A stretch of 34,397 nucleotides of DNA from Verrucomicrobiota bacterium (GTDB lineage: Bacteria; Verrucomicrobiota; Verrucomicrobiia; Verrucomicrobiales; Akkermansiaceae): positions 1 to 34,397 of the forward strand of contig JAURPJ010000093.1 of assembly GCA_030835305.1 (NCBI GenBank). Reading direction: 5' to 3'. Positions 1 to 9,028 of the stretch are shown here, piece after piece. The notes beneath the pieces were generated by a model. It did not search any database. It had not been told where the DNA came from and saw nothing but the letters and a program-made list of their open reading frames with translations. The position numbers were made by a program, and so were the translations under genes. Each line of letters opens with the position of its first letter. Within the stretch, counting starts at the first letter, position 1.

Positions 1-322
1 AACAGAGCGAGTTTTAAGTTTACTGCCTCACCGTCCGTGGCGCATGAGCCGCGTTCCCGAAGCCCAATAGGTTGGGGGTATCCATTGAGTCGCTGTTTTC
101 CAGTAAAGGCATGACATTGACCCTCCGGGGCAACCCCCATTTTTAATAATATCGGGTCGGCCAATCAACCACTTCTGGCGTATGAGGCAGACGGTGGAAG
201 TTAGTCTTCTGGTACCAATTACGCAAACGAAAATCACGATGCTTGCGAAAAGTTTGAATTCATCGACATTCCCACAGACAGAACTTTCCACAGCGAGCGT
301 TTTATCGATACTTATTTCACAC
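1..322. other. Left-edge region, no supported gene
   Basis: No convincing gene is visible before the secretion ATPase. A plus-strand frame stays open from 182 into the ATPase gene, but residues before the ATG at 323 look like untranslated sequence: they have no domain character and no ribosome binding site. On the minus strand a roughly 30-codon frame starting near 115 and ending near 20 reads somewhat like a protein C-terminus, but it has no start signal or recognisable motif and is not called. Confidence 0.4.
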
Positions 323-2032
323 ATGACCGAGCTCCTTCTCAAGCCTGCCCGCGAAACAGGGTGCACTGATCTTCCCGCCCTCCAAGAAGCGGTGGACGAA
401 GCCAGTCATCGCCAAAGTTCCCCTCTCGATGATATTCTGGATAGTGGTCTGGTTGACGAGGAGCCCTATATGGAGCACCTCTCACAGGATCTTCATATGG
501 AGTGGCTTGCCGAGATTGCAGCGTTCGAAAGTCCACTGCCGCTCCGAGCTGCTTGCGGGCCACAGGTCGCTCTGAAGCATCGCGTTCTTCCCCTCGAGAT
601 CGAGGGCGAAGGCGAAAACGCCCGGTTGCACATGGCGACTTACGATCCGCTGAATCTAATGGCCCGGCAAGCGGCAGCGCAGGCGATCGACATGCCGATT
701 GTTTGGCATATGGCCTCTCGCCGTCGGGTGCACGAGGCACTTCGAAAACTTTACGGGGTTGGTGCCGATACCTTTGAACAGCTTCTCGAAGGGCGCGATC
801 TTGACCTCGATAATCTCGAGATGAAGGACGAAGCCAGCGTCATTGACGAGGTCGAGGACGAGGAGGCCAGCGTGGTGAAGTTTGTGAACCAAATTATCCG
901 TGAAGCCCTTGATCAAAAGGCCACTGATATTCACGTGGAGCCATTGGCGGACAATCTCCGGATTCGCTACCGCGTTGATGGTGGTTTGATCGATATTGCT
1001 GTCCCTGATCAAATCAAGTCGCTTCAATCTTCAGTGATCGCCCGTCTTAAGATCATGTCCAAGCTCGATATTGCCGAGCGTCGGCTTCCCCAGGATGGTC
1101 GTATAAACCTTCAATTCGAGGGGGCCTCGATCGACGTTCGGGTTGCCACAGTGCCAACGGTGGAAGGTGAGTCGGTCAGTTTGCGTCTTTTGAACCAAGA
1201 GAAGTTCAACGTGGAACTCCTTGGTATGGAAGATTTCGTGCTCAAACAGATTAAGAGTATCCTTAGTCTCCCGAACGGAATTATTTTGATTACCGGTCCA
1301 ACGGGTTCCGGTAAATCAACCAGTCTTTACTCCTTTTTAAGTGAGTTGAACACTTCCGATACCCGCATCGTCACGATCGAAGATCCGGTTGAGAACAAAC
1401 TCGAGGGGGTAATGCAGATTGCGGTGAAGAGCGAGATCGGTTTGACCTTTGCGAGCGGCCTCCGGTCGATTCTGCGAGCGGATCCGAACATCGTGATGCT
1501 TGGTGAGATTCGTGACCTTGAGACTGCAGAGATCGCAATCCGGGCGTCCTTGACGGGTCACCTTGTGTTCTCGACCTTGCACACCAACGATGCGCTCGGG
1601 GGTATTAGTCGATTAGTTGATATGGGCGTCGAACCGTTCCTGGTGGCAGCTTCGGTCCGCGCGTTTCTTGCCCAGCGGTTGGTGCGGCGCCTCTGCGGTA
1701 ACTGCAAACGTCCGGTGGAAGTGCCACAGGATCAACGGATACGTCTGGGAATCCCGAATTACATCACGGGTCAGGCTTATGAGCCTGTTGGTTGTGACAA
1801 GTGCCGAAATACCGGTTTTTCGGGACGATTGGCAATCTACGAAGTGATTCTTATCGGTCACACCATGGAAGAATTGGTGGCTAAGAATTCGGATTCTTCG
1901 ACATTGAAGTCTCAGGCAATCAAGGATGGCTACGTACCCATGAGGGAATATGGTTGGCACAAGGTCATGAAGGGCGTGACTACCATCGAAGAAGTGGTTT
2001 CGGTGACCGCGACTGACTTGGGGGCCGAGTAA
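323..2032 (+). CDS. GspE/PilB-type secretion or pilus assembly ATPase
   Basis: Cytoplasmic hexameric ATPase that powers assembly of a type II secretion pseudopilus or type IV pilus. The 569-residue product has an N-terminal MshEN/GspE-N region (about 1-160) and a C-terminal motor domain. Visible motifs are Walker A GPTGSGKS (325-332), the Walker B-like IVMLGEIRD (390-398) with catalytic Glu395, and the zinc-binding CxxC pair at Cys458/461 and Cys491/494, typical of GspE and PilB but not of retraction ATPases. The ATG at 323 is preferred over an upstream in-frame start at 182 because the 47 extra residues have no family character. The gene is followed 23 bases later by a gspF/pilC gene, supporting a shared operon. 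Whether the machine is a type II secretion system or a pilus cannot be decided here, because no pseudopilin or secretin gene is present. Confidence 0.92.
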   Translation: MTELLLKPARETGCTDLPALQEAVDEASHRQSSPLDDILDSGLVDEEPYMEHLSQDLHMEWLAEIAAFESPLPLRAACGPQVALKHRVLPLEIEGEGENARLHMATYDPLNLMARQAAAQAIDMPIVWHMASRRRVHEALRKLYGVGADTFEQLLEGRDLDLDNLEMKDEASVIDEVEDEEASVVKFVNQIIREALDQKATDIHVEPLADNLRIRYRVDGGLIDIAVPDQIKSLQSSVIARLKIMSKLDIAERRLPQDGRINLQFEGASIDVRVATVPTVEGESVSLRLLNQEKFNVELLGMEDFVLKQIKSILSLPNGIILITGPTGSGKSTSLYSFLSELNTSDTRIVTIEDPVENKLEGVMQIAVKSEIGLTFASGLRSILRADPNIVMLGEIRDLETAEIAIRASLTGHLVFSTLHTNDALGGISRLVDMGVEPFLVAASVRAFLAQRLVRRLCGNCKRPVEVPQDQRIRLGIPNYITGQAYEPVGCDKCRNTGFSGRLAIYEVILIGHTMEELVAKNSDSSTLKSQAIKDGYVPMREYGWHKVMKGVTTIEEVVSVTATDLGAE

Positions 2033-2055
2033 TAGGAACTTAAAGATATAGAAAC

Positions 2056-3342
2056 GTGGCTAGTTTTACTTACAAGGCGCTCAGCGGAAGTGGTTCGGTG
2101 GTGACGGGGTCTCTTGATGCTGGGGACCGAGGTGAGGCACTTCGCCAACTTGGCAAAAAGGGATTACAACCAGTCTCAATCAGCCAGGGGTTCGTCGACA
2201 AGGCTCCCCCGAAGAAAGTGCCGGGTAAGGACTCGTCGGCAGTTGCAGCCGGTAAAACGAAGGCCAAAGAGGAAGAAGCCATTCCCGAAGGGCCAATCAA
2301 ACTGAAACGTGTTGAAATTGTTCTCTTCACCGAAGAACTTTCGGACATGTTGGCCGCCGGTTTACAGCTTGAGCCCGCCCTTAGGGCCATGGAAAACCGG
2401 CAGGAACTTGGAAATCTTAAGGTCGTTTCTTCCAAAATCCGTCAACTGGTTCGCGATGGTAATAGCTTCTCCTCGGCTTTGAAACGAGTCAGCCCGAGCT
2501 TTGGGTCGCTTTATTGTAATCTTGCGGCTGCAGGTGAGGCCAGTGGGGCACTTGATACTATCCTTGAGCGCCAGGCGCACTATCTCAAAACGCTGCAAGA
2601 ACTGCAGGGGAAAGTTGTCCTTGCGTTGATCTATCCATGCTTCCTCGTTCTTGCAGGTATCGGAGTAGGGATCGTTTTCGTGACGCAGCTCATTCCACAG
2701 CTGACCGGCTTGATTGAAAATAGTGCGGGTGGTCAGGTCCCGCTGGGAGCCAAGCTCCTCATGGGGACTTCTGATTTTTTTACTAAGTGGTGGCTCGTTC
2801 TCGTTTTAGTCATCGCCGCGGCCTTGATCCTCTTCAAGGCGTGGAAAGATAACGAAGCGAACCGACCCACATGGGATCGGGTGAAACTCAAATTACCGCT
2901 ATTTGGCAGGGTCATCGAACACCGCTTTTACGTCCAATTTCTTGAAACAATGGCAAACCTCGTGGGGAATGGGCTTCCACTTTTGAGGGCTCTCGAACTC
3001 ACGAAAGATGCGACCCCCAACCTCTACTTGCGAAAGCATCTTGGTGAAATGCTCGAATGGGTCGGCGATGGGCGATCACTTTCTGCCTCGCTCAGTCGAA
3101 CCGGTGCCTTTTCCCCGCTGCTGATCGATATGGTCTCGGTGGGTGAGCAGACCGGTAAGATCGACAAGTCGCTTCGGAAAGCGGCGGACCGATTCGATAA
3201 AGAACTCAACAATTCCCTTCAGGCAATTATGGCCCTGATTATGCCGGCCGTTTTGCTGGTTATGGCGGTGTTGATTGGCTCGATGGCCTACCTCATGATC
3301 ACCGCCATCTTCCAAACCATCGAGAGCATTGGCAGCCGATGA
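2056..3342 (+). CDS. GspF/PilC-type inner-membrane platform protein
   Basis: Polytopic platform protein that couples the GspE/PilB ATPase to pseudopilin assembly. The 428-residue product starts at GTG (2056) with the family-typical opening MASFTYKAL. A low-complexity Lys/Glu/Ala linker follows (about 50-80), then two T2SF repeats (about 85-210 and 290-415). Hydrophobic segments lie at about 187-212, 245-262 and 391-418, the usual three-helix pattern. The stop codon overlaps the start of the next gene (ATGA), so translation of the ABC ATPase is probably coupled to it. Length and repeat organisation are normal for the family; the charged linker after residue 50 is longer than I would expect. 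Confidence 0.9.
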   Translation: MASFTYKALSGSGSVVTGSLDAGDRGEALRQLGKKGLQPVSISQGFVDKAPPKKVPGKDSSAVAAGKTKAKEEEAIPEGPIKLKRVEIVLFTEELSDMLAAGLQLEPALRAMENRQELGNLKVVSSKIRQLVRDGNSFSSALKRVSPSFGSLYCNLAAAGEASGALDTILERQAHYLKTLQELQGKVVLALIYPCFLVLAGIGVGIVFVTQLIPQLTGLIENSAGGQVPLGAKLLMGTSDFFTKWWLVLVLVIAAALILFKAWKDNEANRPTWDRVKLKLPLFGRVIEHRFYVQFLETMANLVGNGLPLLRALELTKDATPNLYLRKHLGEMLEWVGDGRSLSASLSRTGAFSPLLIDMVSVGEQTGKIDKSLRKAADRFDKELNNSLQAIMALIMPAVLLVMAVLIGSMAYLMITAIFQTIESIGSR

Positions 3343-3998
3343 TTGAAGCTGAAAACGTTCATCGTTCGTATACTCTGGCCAAGAAGGAGATTGAAGTCCT
3401 GCGAGGAATCGATCTGAAAATTGAAGCCGGTGAAAAGATCTTTCTTTGTGGCCCAAGTGGCGCTGGAAAGACCACCCTCATGTATACTCTTGCGGGGTTG
3501 GAGAATCCTCACAAGGGAAGGGTGCTCATAGATGGAACCGATTTCTATCGCTTGTCATCAAGCAACCAGGCACGCTTGCGAAACGAAAGAATTGGCTATA
3601 TTTTTCAAAACTACTTCCTCCTCCCCGAGCTCACCGCCATTGAAAATGTCATGGTCCCGGGCCTGATTGGAGGCAAGGCGGATCTTGAATTAGCTAAAGC
3701 AGCTATGGACCGGGTCGGGCTTTCGAAGCGCTTCGCCCACCTGCCGGCGGAACTTTCAGGGGGAGAGCAGCAACGTGTCGCGATTGCCCGCGCCTTGGTG
3801 AATTCGCCTTCGATCATCTTTGCGGACGAGCCGACTGGAAATCTCGATTCCGCGAACGGTGCCGGGGTTATGAAGGTTCTGATGGAAGTCGTCGAGGAAC
3901 GAAGTGCAACGCTCGTCGTTGTGACTCATGACACCAGTCTCTCGAGTATGGGAGATCGCGTGCTCACGATCTCTGATGGCGTGGTCGTTAATGATTAG
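3339..3998 (+). CDS. LolD/MacB-type ABC transporter ATP-binding protein
   Basis: ATPase subunit of an ABC system of the LolD/FtsE/MacB type, which usually acts on lipoproteins or envelope processes rather than by substrate import. The 219 residues contain Walker [10 protein letters not shown] (38-46), a Q-loop at Gln90, the signature LSGGEQQR (139-146), Walker B IIFADE (159-164) and the H-loop His197. The start ATG overlaps the gspF stop by four bases, so it is translationally coupled to the secretion module. No permease gene follows; the next gene is trpD after a 117-base gap. It may therefore pair with a permease encoded elsewhere, or serve the secretion machine in an unexplained way. Family assignment is firm; substrate is unknown. 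Confidence 0.9.
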   Translation: MIEAENVHRSYTLAKKEIEVLRGIDLKIEAGEKIFLCGPSGAGKTTLMYTLAGLENPHKGRVLIDGTDFYRLSSSNQARLRNERIGYIFQNYFLLPELTAIENVMVPGLIGGKADLELAKAAMDRVGLSKRFAHLPAELSGGEQQRVAIARALVNSPSIIFADEPTGNLDSANGAGVMKVLMEVVEERSATLVVVTHDTSLSSMGDRVLTISDGVVVND

Positions 3999-4115
3999 GC
4001 GATCGTTTTTGCAATCATTCCGCGATATTTCCAAGGTCGCTTTCTTTCATGATAAGGTTTCAGAAGACGAGTGAACTTCTTGGTCCCTTCGTGAGCTTGT
4101 GTTAGGATCCAGCCT

Positions 4116-5159
4116 ATGGACACCCTGATACATCACTTGGAAAACGGGGAGGAATTATCCCCTAGCGAAGTTGCCTCTGCTGCCGGATTTCTTTTGGATG
4201 AATCAGGCGAAGTTCAGAAGAAGGCGCATTTTTTGAAAGCTTTGGCCGGGAAAGGGGAAACTGCAGCAGAGATTGCCGAGTTTGTATCAGTCTTCCTTGA
4301 GAAGGCCGAGAAGCCTTCCTTTTATAATCACTCGTTCGATGGTCCTACAATCGACGTTTGTGGCACCGGAGGTGACAAACTCGATCTCTTTAATGTTTCG
4401 ACAACAAGTATGTTTTTAGTTGCTGCCGCCGGTGGCGTGGTGGTGAAACACGGAAATCGGGGGATCACTTCAAAGAGTGGTGGGGCTGACGTTTTGGAGG
4501 CTCTTGGGGTTTCGATTGATTTGCCATCCGAGCAAGTTGCCGAGTGTCTTGAAAAGGCGGGTGTCGGATTTCTTTTCGCTCCGAAATATCATCCGGCTTT
4601 TAAGGCCGTTGTCCCGGTTCGTCAGATGCTGGCCATGGAAGGACAGAGAACAATTTTCAATCTCATTGGTCCCCTCCTGAATCCTGCCAATCCCGAGTGC
4701 CAGTTGGTCGGAGTCTTTGATCAAGCGCTCTGCCCGGTTTTCGCGGAGATCTTGCAAAGATTGCGGCGCGACAGCGCCTGGGTGGTGAGTGGTTCGACTG
4801 CCGATGGTCACTCGGTTGATGAGATGAGCGTGATGGGCCCGAGCCGCATTTGTAAGTCCGGCCGGTATCAAGGACAGGTCGATGAGGAGGTCAAACCGTC
4901 TGACTTTGGTCTCAAAGTTGCAGCGGTGGAAGATCTACAGGGGGGCGATGCCCTCGTGAATGCCAAAATACTTGAAGACGTTCTCGCTGGCCGCGAAGAG
5001 GGGGCCAAGCGGGATATGGTGCTGCTTAACTCGGCTGCTGCCATGGCCTGTGCCGGCCTTGCTGACAATCTCGAACATGGAATAAAGAAGGGGCGCGAGC
5101 TGATCGCCGACGGAAGTGCGTTGGAGCGACTTCGTCTGCTCCAGGAGTGCGCTTGCTAG
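4116..5159 (+). CDS. trpD: Anthranilate phosphoribosyltransferase
   Basis: Transfers the phosphoribosyl group of PRPP to anthranilate in tryptophan biosynthesis (cytoplasmic). The 347-residue length is normal for the stand-alone enzyme. Family motifs are the PRPP-binding VCGTGGD (81-87), NVSTTS (93-98), the KHGNRGITSKSG loop (111-122) and a downstream region with DEMS for Mg binding. No other trp gene is adjacent, so the pathway genes appear dispersed in this genome. The ATG at 4116 follows a 117-base gap after the ABC gene, so trpD probably has its own promoter. A stem-loop about 285 bases downstream may end its transcript. Confidence 0.95.
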   Translation: MDTLIHHLENGEELSPSEVASAAGFLLDESGEVQKKAHFLKALAGKGETAAEIAEFVSVFLEKAEKPSFYNHSFDGPTIDVCGTGGDKLDLFNVSTTSMFLVAAAGGVVVKHGNRGITSKSGGADVLEALGVSIDLPSEQVAECLEKAGVGFLFAPKYHPAFKAVVPVRQMLAMEGQRTIFNLIGPLLNPANPECQLVGVFDQALCPVFAEILQRLRRDSAWVVSGSTADGHSVDEMSVMGPSRICKSGRYQGQVDEEVKPSDFGLKVAAVEDLQGGDALVNAKILEDVLAGREEGAKRDMVLLNSAAAMACAGLADNLEHGIKKGRELIADGSALERLRLLQECAC

Positions 5160-5531
5160 CCGGCTGCCGGGTTTCACAAGACTCGAGTCAATCGTTCATG
5201 CGATGGGGATCAAATCGTAGTGACTGAACTGGGTCCTCTGGAATACCCGGAAAAACTGTTTTTCGAATGGTATTTTCTTGTCACCCCAATCAAAGGAATC
5301 GGGTTACTTCATCTTGGCTGCCGCCAGAAAAAGTGGTTCATGTTGAGTGAGATAGGAGTTAATTTTAAATTCCGGGACCGCCCTCAAGTTAGTCCCTTCC
5401 ATACAAACTTCAAATAATCACGGCTGAGGAATTGATCCTCTTGATTCCTGATCGCAATTGAAGATCAGGATTTATATCAAGCGCCTCTAGCAATAGCAGA
5501 GCGTCCGACTAACAGAATGATGTTACCAAAT
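5160..5531. other. Intergenic region between trpD and LamG gene
   Basis: A convergent intergenic region of about 370 bases. The only structure I can support is an inverted repeat at 5446-5470. A 65-codon GTG-initiated frame (5220-5417) lies here but has no motif, signal peptide or ribosome binding site and is not called. Confidence 0.4.
5446..5470. terminator. Inverted repeat, possible bidirectional terminator
   Basis: Perfect 8-base arms TCCTGATC and GATCAGGA flank a 9-base loop. It lies between the convergent trpD and LamG genes. No good T-tract follows on either strand, so factor-independent termination is only possible, not clear. Confidence 0.4.
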
Positions 5532-7571
5532 TCACTGAATCACTCTGAAGAAAAGACGCTGATCAGTAGAAGAATCAAGTCCAGGGAGTCCTGGAGGAAA
5601 GATATAACTGGTTTCTTCACCTTCGGACGGGATTCCATCATCAATTTCTATCCAGTCCCTAAGATTGCTACTTGCCTCAAGAATATAGGATTTATTAGAC
5701 CGTGAGTTCCACTTAAGCTCAATCCCCCCATCTTGCATGCGGTTGATAGAAGTAATAGCGAAGCCAGCTCCACCACTTGAGAGACCATTTGGAGTTCCAC
5801 CAGCAGCAAGATCCTCGATAGTCGACGCTGGGAGAACAGATGACCAAACCGATACATCATCAACCATTCCAGTGACCCAATGAGAGGGGTTGGCGCGGAG
5901 AATTGCGCCAATTGTGGTGAGATTCACGTCTGGAGTAACGACATCTTTAAAGATCCAATCATCTCGGTCTAAGACACCATCAACATAAAGTTGAATTTTC
6001 ATACTCGCATCATCATGAGTATACGCGATGTGGTGCCATGTTCCATCGAGTGGTTGACTATTAGAGAATTGATGATTAGGGGACGTGCCATCCCTTAGGT
6101 AAATATCGACGGTGTTATCAGCTCCAGTGTTCCTAGTTCCAATGTTGAAAAGAGGATTGGTATTTAAATCTGAACTCTCGGAGAATATTCTTAAATCATT
6201 CTGACCAGTGCCGAGAACTTTGACCCACATCGAGATGCTGAATGAAGGGTTCTTGGTAATTGGCAGCAAATCTGCTTCTGTGCTCTTACGAACTAAGAAT
6301 TCTTCCAATCCATCGAACGTAGCCGCAATACGACCTTCATCATCGACAAAATTTGTCTCGTCCATATTACGAAGCTCGAGATCGTAGCTGTTAGGACCAA
6401 GGTCCGGTGTGGTTGTTCCATCAGTTTCATCAAGAGGCCAATACGCCACCAACGAATTCTCTTCGTTGGGGAAGCTATTCGGATCCGTCGGGTCAGAACC
6501 AGCTAAGACTTCGGCGTTATCGCTGATTCCATCTTCATCGGAATCAATCGAAAGTGGGTTAGTACCCCGGGTGATTTCGTCACCGTCAAGAAGGCCGTCA
6601 TTATCTGAGTCAGCAATATTCGGATTTGTTTTAGCAGCAATCTCATCGCCATCGTTCAAACCATCTTCATCTGTATCAGGATTAGTTGGATCAGTCCGAT
6701 TTGCACGCTCTGCGTTATTATTAAGTTGGTCATTATCAGGATCGGTCTCTCCAGTTTCATCCAAGTCGTTGAAGGTTGCCAGCTCCCAATCGTCTGGCAA
6801 ACCATCACCATCCGAATCTGCGGGGGGGACAACTGCCTGATCAGCAGCTACCCCATCGGCAAGTCGTACTGCATCATCAGCAGAGAGAGCGGAGTCCCAA
6901 ACTGCAACTTCATCGATGCTGCCTAAATAATTACAGCAATCACCTGCACGAAGAATTCCTCCAATGGTGGTCGTGTTCATATCCGTAAAGTCTGGGACCA
7001 TGCTATAGTCATACTGACCATCTAAAACTCCATCGACATACAGTGTTACAACTTTATCTTCGGACACGCAAAGGATGTGATGCCAAGTATTATCGAAAGC
7101 CGTGTTGGCCGAATGAGCATGATTCAAAGTTTGAGCTGCGGCGCCATTACGGATATAGAAATCAACCGTTCCGTCGGCACCCTGATTATGAGTTCCAACG
7201 TTGAAAAGGGGATTATTATTGGTAGAGGATCCCTCACTAAAAACACGATCATCAGAATTGAGCGTTCCGTCACCCTTGACCCACATTGAAATAGAGAAGG
7301 AAGGCAATGTTGAGAGAGCAAGGCCTCCATTAGCAGCATTGATTACTCCATAGGTACCAGGTAAGCCGTCGAAACTCACCGATTGTCCCCCATTAAGGGC
7401 ACCTGGGGCGTCATCTTCATAAGTTGTTCCACCTGAAAATTCTCCATTGTTCAACTTCCCCGACGAATCATCGAAATTGCCATCAAGCTTCCAGTAGCCT
7501 ACGAGCTCTCCTTGAGAAAAGGTTGGTAGAAGAGCTAAAGCAAACAAGGCGTTTTTTCTGTAATGTCTCAT
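5532..7571 (-). CDS. Secreted two-LamG protein with TSP3 calcium repeats
   Basis: Predicted exported, probably carbohydrate- or protein-binding surface protein of 679 residues. Order: signal peptide (1-21), first LamG/concanavalin-like domain (about 23-241), five Asp-rich thrombospondin-type-3-like calcium loops (about 252-362; DSDGDGLPD, DTDEDGLND, DSDNDGLLD and relatives), second LamG domain (about 373-605), and a C-terminal domain (about 612-679) ending in FFRVIQ. The last domain recurs in three other secreted products of this window. There is no PEP-CTERM tail. The first LamG domain is very similar to that of the neighbouring PEP-CTERM gene, in places nearly identical, indicating duplication. 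The start ATG lies only 30 bases past the T-tract of the upstream gene's terminator, leaving little room for a separate promoter. No catalytic residues are recognised; ligand unknown. Confidence 0.88.
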   Translation of the reverse strand: MRHYRKNALFALALLPTFSQGELVGYWKLDGNFDDSSGKLNNGEFSGGTTYEDDAPGALNGGQSVSFDGLPGTYGVINAANGGLALSTLPSFSISMWVKGDGTLNSDDRVFSEGSSTNNNPLFNVGTHNQGADGTVDFYIRNGAAAQTLNHAHSANTAFDNTWHHILCVSEDKVVTLYVDGVLDGQYDYSMVPDFTDMNTTTIGGILRAGDCCNYLGSIDEVAVWDSALSADDAVRLADGVAADQAVVPPADSDGDGLPDDWELATFNDLDETGETDPDNDQLNNNAERANRTDPTNPDTDEDGLNDGDEIAAKTNPNIADSDNDGLLDGDEITRGTNPLSIDSDEDGISDNAEVLAGSDPTDPNSFPNEENSLVAYWPLDETDGTTTPDLGPNSYDLELRNMDETNFVDDEGRIAATFDGLEEFLVRKSTEADLLPITKNPSFSISMWVKVLGTGQNDLRIFSESSDLNTNPLFNIGTRNTGADNTVDIYLRDGTSPNHQFSNSQPLDGTWHHIAYTHDDASMKIQLYVDGVLDRDDWIFKDVVTPDVNLTTIGAILRANPSHWVTGMVDDVSVWSSVLPASTIEDLAAGGTPNGLSSGGAGFAITSINRMQDGGIELKWNSRSNKSYILEASSNLRDWIEIDDGIPSEGEETSYIFPPGLPGLDSSTDQRLFFRVIQ

Positions 7572-7601
7572 GGTTTAGTGTGTGTGTTAGAAGATTAGGG
7601 T

Positions 7602-7638
7602 AAAAAAAGAGGGCCAACAGCGAATCACTGTTAGCCCC
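7602..7638 (-). terminator. Rho-independent terminator of the PEP-CTERM gene
   Basis: Read on the minus strand, a GGGGCTAACAG arm, a short loop and a CTGTTGGCCC arm are followed by a run of seven Ts. It lies 28 bases past the stop of the PEP-CTERM LamG gene and just upstream of the start of the 679-residue LamG gene. Confidence 0.8.
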
Positions 7639-7665
7639 GTAATTAAAGTCAAAAAGCCGATGCTC

Positions 7666-8475
7666 CTAGCGGCGACGGCGGAATGCGAGAAGTAGACCCG
7701 TTAAACCAAGCAATGCCGCACTTGGCTCAGGGATCGCTGAAACTGCAGTTGCTGGAGCGCCACCCGCGAGGGCAGAGATCTGAGCCGGAGAGAGATCAGA
7801 ATCCCAGAGACTGACATCATCGATGCTTCCGCTAAAATTACAACAATCAGTTGCACGGAGGATACCCCCGATCGTGGTCGTGTCCGTGATTCCGTCAAAA
7901 GATGGAACCATCGTGTAGTCAGCGGTGCCATCAAGAACCCCGTCGATGTAGAGATCGAGGAGGCCATCATCACCACCAACGACCGCAATGTGGTGCCACG
8001 TGCCATCAAAGGCTGTCCCAGGAGAATGGTAGTGATTCAAGGTTTGAGCTGCTGCGCCATTACGGATGTAGAAATCAACAGTTCCGTCGGCTCCCTGATT
8101 ATGAGTTCCGATATTGAAAAGGGGATTATTGTTGGTAGACGATCCTTCACTAAAGACACGATCATCAGATCCTACCGTTCCGTCCCCTGAGACCCACATA
8201 GCAACTGAGAAATTAGCTTTCCCGCTCAGATTAAGCCCTGTATTCACTGCCCCGTAGGTGCCGGCTGCCCCATCAAATATGGCTGCTTGACCACCGCCAA
8301 TTGCACTAGCCCCATCCCCGTAAGTGACACCGCCGAACATCGTTCCGTTGTTCCCGTTTCCGGAAGCATCATCGAAATTACCGTCAAGTGGAAAGTAGGC
8401 AACAAGTGTCGCCATGGAATTTCCAAGTGCTAAGGCCGACGCAGCCGCTACAGAGAAGACCGTTTTCGTTTGCAT
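7666..8475 (-). CDS. LamG-domain PEP-CTERM secreted protein
   Basis: Exported protein of 269 residues. It has a signal peptide (about 1-21), one LamG/concanavalin-like jelly-roll domain (about 22-240) and a C-terminal sorting signal: PEP motif near residue 249, hydrophobic stretch, RRRR end. By family knowledge PEP-CTERM proteins are processed by an exosortase and placed in the outer envelope or extracellular matrix; no exosortase gene is in this window. The start ATG at 8475 is preferred over an upstream in-frame start at 8550 because it places the signal peptide at the N-terminus. The LamG domain shares a 48-residue stretch with only two differences with the downstream 679-residue protein. 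A strong terminator follows. Ligand and role are unknown. Confidence 0.88.
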   Translation of the reverse strand: MQTKTVFSVAAASALALGNSMATLVAYFPLDGNFDDASGNGNNGTMFGGVTYGDGASAIGGGQAAIFDGAAGTYGAVNTGLNLSGKANFSVAMWVSGDGTVGSDDRVFSEGSSTNNNPLFNIGTHNQGADGTVDFYIRNGAAAQTLNHYHSPGTAFDGTWHHIAVVGGDDGLLDLYIDGVLDGTADYTMVPSFDGITDTTTIGGILRATDCCNFSGSIDDVSLWDSDLSPAQISALAGGAPATAVSAIPEPSAALLGLTGLLLAFRRRR

Positions 8476-9028
8476 GGGAACGTTATGTAAAAACCGGAAT
8501 GACTCGTCAACCTGTTTTTTTGAAAAATCTGTTATCGTTATCGCCGACACTCTACTTTTAAACGTTTTCCGACTTCGGAGATTTAAACTTTAGCGTCAAT
8601 ACACTAGTTTTGGTAATTTTCTGTAATTTAGAATCTGCGGATCGATAGACTGAGCGACTCCGTTAGTAACAAAGACTCGCAACCATCCGCAAACTCATCA
8701 AGCATCCCCGAGTCTAGGGATCTTTGGGCCGAATCATCTTGTTGCTAGAAATTCGCTTTAGAGGTGGAGTGCCCTAGGGCGTTTTTGAAGGAATCGGAGA
8801 GGGGGAGAAAGGGGAGGCTTGCAAGAATTATCCGAGCAGTTTAGATGGTTCGAAATCACTCACCCTCGTCGTGGCCACCATCTCAACTCTTCCTTTGACC
8901 ACCGATAAAGGGCAAAAGTCTCTGAAACGTAATCTAGGTCTGCACCTTCACTTCAAACTTCTCCTCAAGGTTCTCAGCCTTGTGGTCACCAATCTAGAGG
9001 AAAAAAGCCATTGGACATAAAGGTCTGG
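8476..9028. other. Long intergenic region with one repeat copy
   Basis: No intact gene is visible over about 550 bases. It contains the upstream region of the PEP-CTERM gene and, at 8738-8821, one copy of a direct repeat found again at 12951-13038. The remainder shows no motif I can name. Confidence 0.5.
8738..8821 (+). repeat. Direct repeat copy 1 (partner at 12951-13038)
   Basis: About 84 bases closely matching 12951-13038 in the same orientation, beginning CTTGTTGCTAG and ending at an AGGCTTG. The core GGAATCGGAGAGGGGGAGAA is identical in both copies. The two copies bracket the sulfatase, small exported protein and protease genes. In the reverse direction both copies can be read as a short frame ending in TAG, but most differences would change amino acids, so a non-coding repeat is more likely than a conserved peptide. 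Confidence 0.75.

Noticed and set aside
5220..5417. A 65-codon frame after trpD
   Set aside because: GTG start, no ribosome site, no motif and no operon spacing; not distinguishable from chance.
6409..6840. A 143-codon Ser-rich plus-strand frame
   Set aside because: It is the reverse of the Asp-rich TSP3 repeats of the LamG gene; the apparent Ser-rich repeats are a shadow of the GAT/GAC-rich codons.
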